Shown here: positions 32,854-36,146 of the stretch, piece after piece
Position numbering within the stretch: the first letter of the stretch is position 1
How the letters are laid out: every line of letters starts with the position of its first letter
Source: Gammaproteobacteria bacterium
GTDB lineage: Bacteria > Pseudomonadota > Gammaproteobacteria > Arenicellales > UBA868
Reading direction: 5' to 3'
DNA: 36,146 bases
Assembly (NCBI GenBank): GCA_016776875.1
Contig: JADHSN010000005.1
Location: forward strand, 1 to 36,146
Position numbers and translations under genes: made by a program
The notes under the pieces: generated by a model
What the model was told of the DNA's origin: nothing
The model's database searches: none
Seen by the model: the letters and a program-made list of their open reading frames with translations, nothing else

Positions 32854-33756
32854 ATGACCCCAATTCAACCACTCATTGACCGCTTTCTTGACCATCTTAA
32901 GTTTGAGCGGCGTGTATCTGATCACACGGTATCGGCGTACCGTATTGATCTTCTCCGTCTTCAGGAGTTTGCTGTACAGCGCAAGATCCAGAGCATCGCT
33001 CGGTTGGCGCCACCCCAGGCCAGACTGTTTGCGGCCGGTCTCCGTCATTTGAATCTGTCGAGTCGGTCAATTGCCCGCACGCTCTCAGCGGCCCGCTCGT
33101 TTTATAAATTCTTGATTCGTGAGGGTGAAGGCAAGACAAACCCTTTTGAAGGTATTTCGACGCCTCGTGGTGAGCGCAAGTTGCCACGTACGCTGAATAT
33201 CGAGCAAGCGGCGCAGTTAGTTATGATCACGCCTGATTCTGATTTAACTTTCCGTGACCGGGCTATCCTCGAATTACTTTACTCCTCAGGATTGCGTCTC
33301 TCCGAGATCGAACGCAGCAACGTCTGTGATGTTGATCTTGCGGACAGGACAATGACGATCCTGGGGAAAGGCGGCAAGACCCGAATTGTGCCGGTAGGGC
33401 GGCATGCGATTACCGCGATTAAATCGTGGCTTCAGAGGCGACAAGCGCTGGTTTCTAATATTGAAGAGAAAGCGCTCTTTGTCAGCCGATCGGGCAACCG
33501 ATTGGGCGCGCGCGCGATTCAAAAAAGAGTTGAGTACTGGGCCAAACGCCAAGGACTTGATCGATCCGTGCATCCGCATATGTTGCGACACTCTTTTGCA
33601 AGCCATATGCTGGAGTCAAGCTCGGATTTAAGGGCGGTTCAGGAATTATTGGGCCATTCTGATATCTCGACGACACAAGTTTATACCCATCTTGATTTTC
33701 AGCATCTTGCAAAAGTCTATGATAAGGCGCATCCGAGAGCTCGAAGACGAAAATAG
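32854..33756 (+). CDS. xerC: Tyrosine site-specific recombinase XerC
   Basis: A 300-residue tyrosine recombinase that, with XerD, resolves chromosome dimers at the dif site during division. The catalytic set is complete: Arg148 (SGLRLSEI), Lys172 (LGKGGKTRIVP), His242 and Arg245 (HPHMLRHSFA), His268 (LGHSDISTTQ) and Tyr277 (VYTHLD). The N-terminal SAM-like core-binding domain is normal. Length and neighbours (dapF, DUF484) argue for XerC rather than XerD or a phage integrase. No dif-like site was recognised in the window. It ends the operon; no strong terminator hairpin follows before hppA. Confidence 0.95.
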   Translation: MTPIQPLIDRFLDHLKFERRVSDHTVSAYRIDLLRLQEFAVQRKIQSIARLAPPQARLFAAGLRHLNLSSRSIARTLSAARSFYKFLIREGEGKTNPFEGISTPRGERKLPRTLNIEQAAQLVMITPDSDLTFRDRAILELLYSSGLRLSEIERSNVCDVDLADRTMTILGKGGKTRIVPVGRHAITAIKSWLQRRQALVSNIEEKALFVSRSGNRLGARAIQKRVEYWAKRQGLDRSVHPHMLRHSFASHMLESSSDLRAVQELLGHSDISTTQVYTHLDFQHLAKVYDKAHPRARRRK

Positions 33757-33941
33757 TTTTTAACTGGTTTTGGATACTTTGGATGTTGTTTGGCCGCAAC
33801 CGGTTCCGGGTTTTTGGCTGAAAGGTGGGTCTCAATGACGCTTGAGCCGGTACCGACATGATTCCTAATCTGTCCAATTTATATCAAGTGATCAGGCGTA
33901 AAGCGCTGATATTTATGATAACATCGGCGCCGTCGTGGGCC

Positions 33942-33955
33942 CCAAGGGCCCTTGG
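33942..33955. promoter_or_regulatory. 14-bp perfect palindrome ahead of hppA
   Basis: CCAAGGGCCCTTGG reads the same on both strands and ends 32 bases before the hppA ATG. A second GGGCCC lies at 33937–33942. It is GC-rich, within the presumed leader, and has no following T run, so it is more likely an operator or RNA hairpin than a terminator. Confidence 0.4.
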
Positions 33956-33987
33956 TTTGGCGATTTAATGTCTATCTGGGAGTAGCC

Positions 33988-36003
33988 ATGTCTTCTATTG
34001 CTCTGATTCCTGTTGTTTTGGGTGTCGTTGGTTTGCTAGCGGCATTTATAGTGTATCGGTCGGTTTTATCGTATTCGCCTGGCAGCGGGAAGGTTGTCGA
34101 AATTGGCGAAAAGATTCATCGCGGCGCAATGGTGTTTATGCGTCGGGAGTATTCCTATCTCGCCATTTTTGTCATTGTGGTTGGCGCCCTGATTTTTATA
34201 TCAGATCTCGGCTGGAAAACGGCAGTCGCTTTTTTCGTCGGCGCCCTTGCTTCTGCATCCGCTGGCTACATTGGGATGTACACCGCCACCAGGGCAAATG
34301 TTCGGACAACAACGGCCGCAGCAGAAAACGGTGCGTCAGCAGCGCTGACTGTCGCGTTTTTTGGTGGGTCAATTATGGGCCTTACAGTCGCGGCGATGGG
34401 TTTGCTGGGTCTTGGCGCACTTTATCTGGCTTTTGGAGGTGATCCCCATACGGCTCATGTGATTCACGGCTTTGGAATGGGAGCGTCATCCGTTGCACTT
34501 TTCTCCCGAGTCGGGGGCGGTATTTTCACCAAGAGCGCTGACGTTGGCGCGGATCTTGTGGGCAAGGTTGAAGCCGGCATTCCGGAAGACGATCCCCGTA
34601 ACCCCGGTGTGATCGCAGATAATGTCGGTGACAATGTGGGTGATGTGGCCGGTATGGGCTCAGATATTTTCGAATCCTACTGTGGCGCTATTATTGCTTC
34701 AATCGCGATTGCCGCAACACTGACCCCCGAAGTCCTCGGCCTTCTGGCAAACGGCGATCAATCCAAGCTCATGTTTATGCCGCTGGCATTAGCATCAGTC
34801 GGGCTTTTGTGCTCGCTCGCAGGAATTGCGATCGTGAAGGGATCGTCCGGTAGCGCGCCTGATAAAGCGCTTCGAACCGGGACTATTGGATCAACCGTTA
34901 TATTTATTATTGCTGCACTGGCCCTGGTTTACTGGTCAGATGTGAGTTTGAATATTTGGTGGGCAGTTGTTGTTGGCGCAGTCGGCGGTATCATCATTGG
35001 GCTGGTGACTGAGTATTACACGGCAGGCAGTCCCGTCAGAAAGATCGCGGGTGCCGGAGAGACTGGACCGGCAACCGTGATGATCGCGGGCCTTTCGGTT
35101 GGTATGCAGTCTGTTGTTGTGCCGGTTTTGGTGTTGTGCGCCATTATTCTTGTTTCAAGCCATTTAGCCGGCCTTTACGGCGTGGGTATTGCGGCTGTTG
35201 GTATGTTGGGCACGGTGGGTATCACGATGGCGATTGATGCCTACGGTCCGGTTGCAGATAACGCCGGTGGTATTGCAGAAATGGCTGGACTGGGCGAAGA
35301 GGTTCGTGAGATTACCGATACTTTGGACGAGCTGGGTAACACAACCGCTGCTATTGGTAAGGGTTTTGCGATTGGCGCGGCTGCGCTTGCGGCACTCGCG
35401 ATTATCTCTGCTTATATAGAAACGGTGGCTTTGCATGTTTCTGACTTCAGTTTGCAAATCAATGATCCGATCGTGCTGGCGGGCATGTTTCTCGGCGGCA
35501 TTTTCCCGTTTCTCGTCAGCAGTATGACAATGACAGCAGTCGGGGATGCGGCATTCGATATGATTCGAGAAATTCGTCGGCAGTTTAAAGAAATTCCCGG
35601 CCTCCTTGAGGGGACCGGAGAGCCCGATACTGATCGATGCGTGGAAATTGCAACAACAGCAGCGCTTAAGCGAATGGTGCCACCTGGCGTTCTTGCGGTT
35701 GGCGCGCCAGTTGTGGTCGGCTTCACTTTAGGACCCGCAGCTTTAGGCGGCATGCTGGGCGGCGCACTGTTGGGCTGCGTGTTGCTCGCATTGACCATGG
35801 CGAATGCGGGCGGTGCCTGGGATAACGCTAAAAAATACGTTGAAAAGGGCAACCTTGGTGGAAAAGGCTCTGATGTGCATAAGGCGGCTGTTGTAGGAGA
35901 TACGGTTGGTGATCCGTTTAAAGATACCTCTGGTCCCGCGATGAATATCTTGATTAACGTCATGGCCATTGTTTCACTGGTGATCGCTCCATTGCTAGGC
36001 TAG
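33988..36003 (+). CDS. hppA: Membrane-bound ion-translocating pyrophosphatase (K+-dependent type)
   Basis: A 671-residue integral membrane pyrophosphatase that couples PPi hydrolysis to H+ or Na+ pumping across the inner membrane. ATG 33988 is chosen because GGGAG lies 5 bases upstream; an in-frame ATG-type start at 33952 would add 12 residues ahead of the first helix. The signature [22 protein letters not shown] runs into [14 protein letters not shown], the substrate site. [10 protein letters not shown] has Ala454 and Gly457 where K+-independent enzymes have Lys and Thr, so it should be K+-stimulated. The family pumps H+, Na+ or both, and the pumped ion is not settled by eye. The C-terminal [19 protein letters not shown] is conserved. 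A strong terminator follows. Confidence 0.95.
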   Translation: MSSIALIPVVLGVVGLLAAFIVYRSVLSYSPGSGKVVEIGEKIHRGAMVFMRREYSYLAIFVIVVGALIFISDLGWKTAVAFFVGALASASAGYIGMYTATRANVRTTTAAAENGASAALTVAFFGGSIMGLTVAAMGLLGLGALYLAFGGDPHTAHVIHGFGMGASSVALFSRVGGGIFTKSADVGADLVGKVEAGIPEDDPRNPGVIADNVGDNVGDVAGMGSDIFESYCGAIIASIAIAATLTPEVLGLLANGDQSKLMFMPLALASVGLLCSLAGIAIVKGSSGSAPDKALRTGTIGSTVIFIIAALALVYWSDVSLNIWWAVVVGAVGGIIIGLVTEYYTAGSPVRKIAGAGETGPATVMIAGLSVGMQSVVVPVLVLCAIILVSSHLAGLYGVGIAAVGMLGTVGITMAIDAYGPVADNAGGIAEMAGLGEEVREITDTLDELGNTTAAIGKGFAIGAAALAALAIISAYIETVALHVSDFSLQINDPIVLAGMFLGGIFPFLVSSMTMTAVGDAAFDMIREIRRQFKEIPGLLEGTGEPDTDRCVEIATTAALKRMVPPGVLAVGAPVVVGFTLGPAALGGMLGGALLGCVLLALTMANAGGAWDNAKKYVEKGNLGGKGSDVHKAAVVGDTVGDPFKDTSGPAMNILINVMAIVSLVIAPLLG

Positions 36004-36041
36004 CGCAGCATGAGTTGATTGCTATCGTTGTTATTGTTTTG

Positions 36042-36072
36042 AAAAAGGCCGGCGAAATGCCGGCCTTTTTTT
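36042..36072. terminator. Strong Rho-independent terminator, likely bidirectional
   Basis: AAAAAGGCCGGC, a 5-base loop (GAAAT), then GCCGGCC with a run of seven T. The 7-bp GC stem extends with A–T pairs. The A run on the left gives a U run for minus-strand transcripts, so it can end hppA and a convergent minus-strand gene. Confidence 0.9.
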
Positions 36073-36115
36073 ATAACGAATCAGGCAATAGTCAAAATAG
36101 CCAGTTGGGAGAAAC

Positions 36116-36146
36116 TCAGTCATCAAACCAAAGAGTATTTTCGAGT
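36116..36146 (-). CDS. Possible C-terminal end of a minus-strand gene
   Basis: Reading the minus strand from the window edge gives an open frame encoding LENTLWFDD followed by TGA (36118–36116), about 44 bases outside the bidirectional terminator. This fits a gene converging on hppA, but ten codons are too few to identify it. Confidence 0.3.
   Translation of the reverse strand, partial: LENTLWFDD

Noticed and set aside
32854-33756. XerC as a phage or integron integrase marking a mobile island
   Set aside because: Its length, catalytic residues and the dapF–DUF484 neighbours are those of the housekeeping recombinase; no attachment repeats were found.
33482-33877. 131-codon minus-strand frame opposite the end of xerC
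   Set aside because: Antisense to the catalytic part of xerC and without recognisable features.
35412-35969. 185-codon minus-strand frame opposite hppA
   Set aside because: Pro/Thr/Ser-rich antisense translation of the GC-rich hppA codons; no start signal.
1-36146. tRNA, rRNA, CRISPR array, IS element or common small RNA
   Set aside because: Looked for T-arm-like motifs, direct repeat arrays, transposase motifs and tmRNA/RNase P/SRP core sequences; nothing outside coding regions fits.

Overview
The window reads as chromosomal DNA of a Gram-negative, probably aquatic gammaproteobacterium. The evidence is the dapF–DUF484–xerC block, the nudE/cysQ and yrfG/zapE neighbours, a long-form HisG, PriA, several lipoboxes and a periplasmic DsbC. 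The species cannot be read from the sequence. GTG and TTG starts are used freely. I see no rRNA, tRNA, IS element, integrase of mobile type or CRISPR array.

Layout. 1–2064: the 3' part of a voltage-gated-type ion channel, a small lipoprotein and a YeeZ-like nucleotide-sugar-epimerase-type protein. 2129–5333 (minus strand): an IMP dehydrogenase/GMP reductase family enzyme, a short-chain dehydrogenase and a LysE-type exporter. 5410–7745 (plus): a glutaredoxin-like protein, a PASTA-containing lipoprotein, a spermidine-synthase-like protein and a small conserved-looking protein.

7756–20071 is the most interesting region. A class I photolyase (minus) diverges from a DUF1295 membrane protein. A mostly overlapping plus-strand chain follows: OmpR-type response regulator, histidine kinase, fatty-acid desaturase, COG2907 flavoprotein (UfaD-like), DUF1365, cyclopropane-fatty-acid synthase, DUF2878, a second CFA-family methyltransferase resembling plant coclaurine N-methyltransferase, a Blc-like lipocalin, and a second photolyase/cryptochrome of the Fe-S type that has lost its cluster cysteines. 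Similar gene sets elsewhere belong to the RpoE–ChrR singlet-oxygen/light response. Here a two-component system sits in the control position, and no ECF sigma factor or ChrR is visible. I infer a light or photo-oxidative-stress unit that repairs DNA and rebuilds membrane acyl chains.

20248–22091 holds three thioredoxin-fold proteins for the cell envelope (DsbC-like, TlpA-like, CcmG-like). hisG and a flavin reductase follow, then about 680 bp without a gene that carries a perfect DnaA box just ahead of priA. After priA come a Rieske oxygenase alpha subunit, the yrfG–zapE pair (minus), nudE–cysQ and dapF–DUF484–xerC. The last gene is a membrane pyrophosphatase (hppA) closed by a strong, probably bidirectional terminator, with the likely tail of a minus-strand gene at the right edge.
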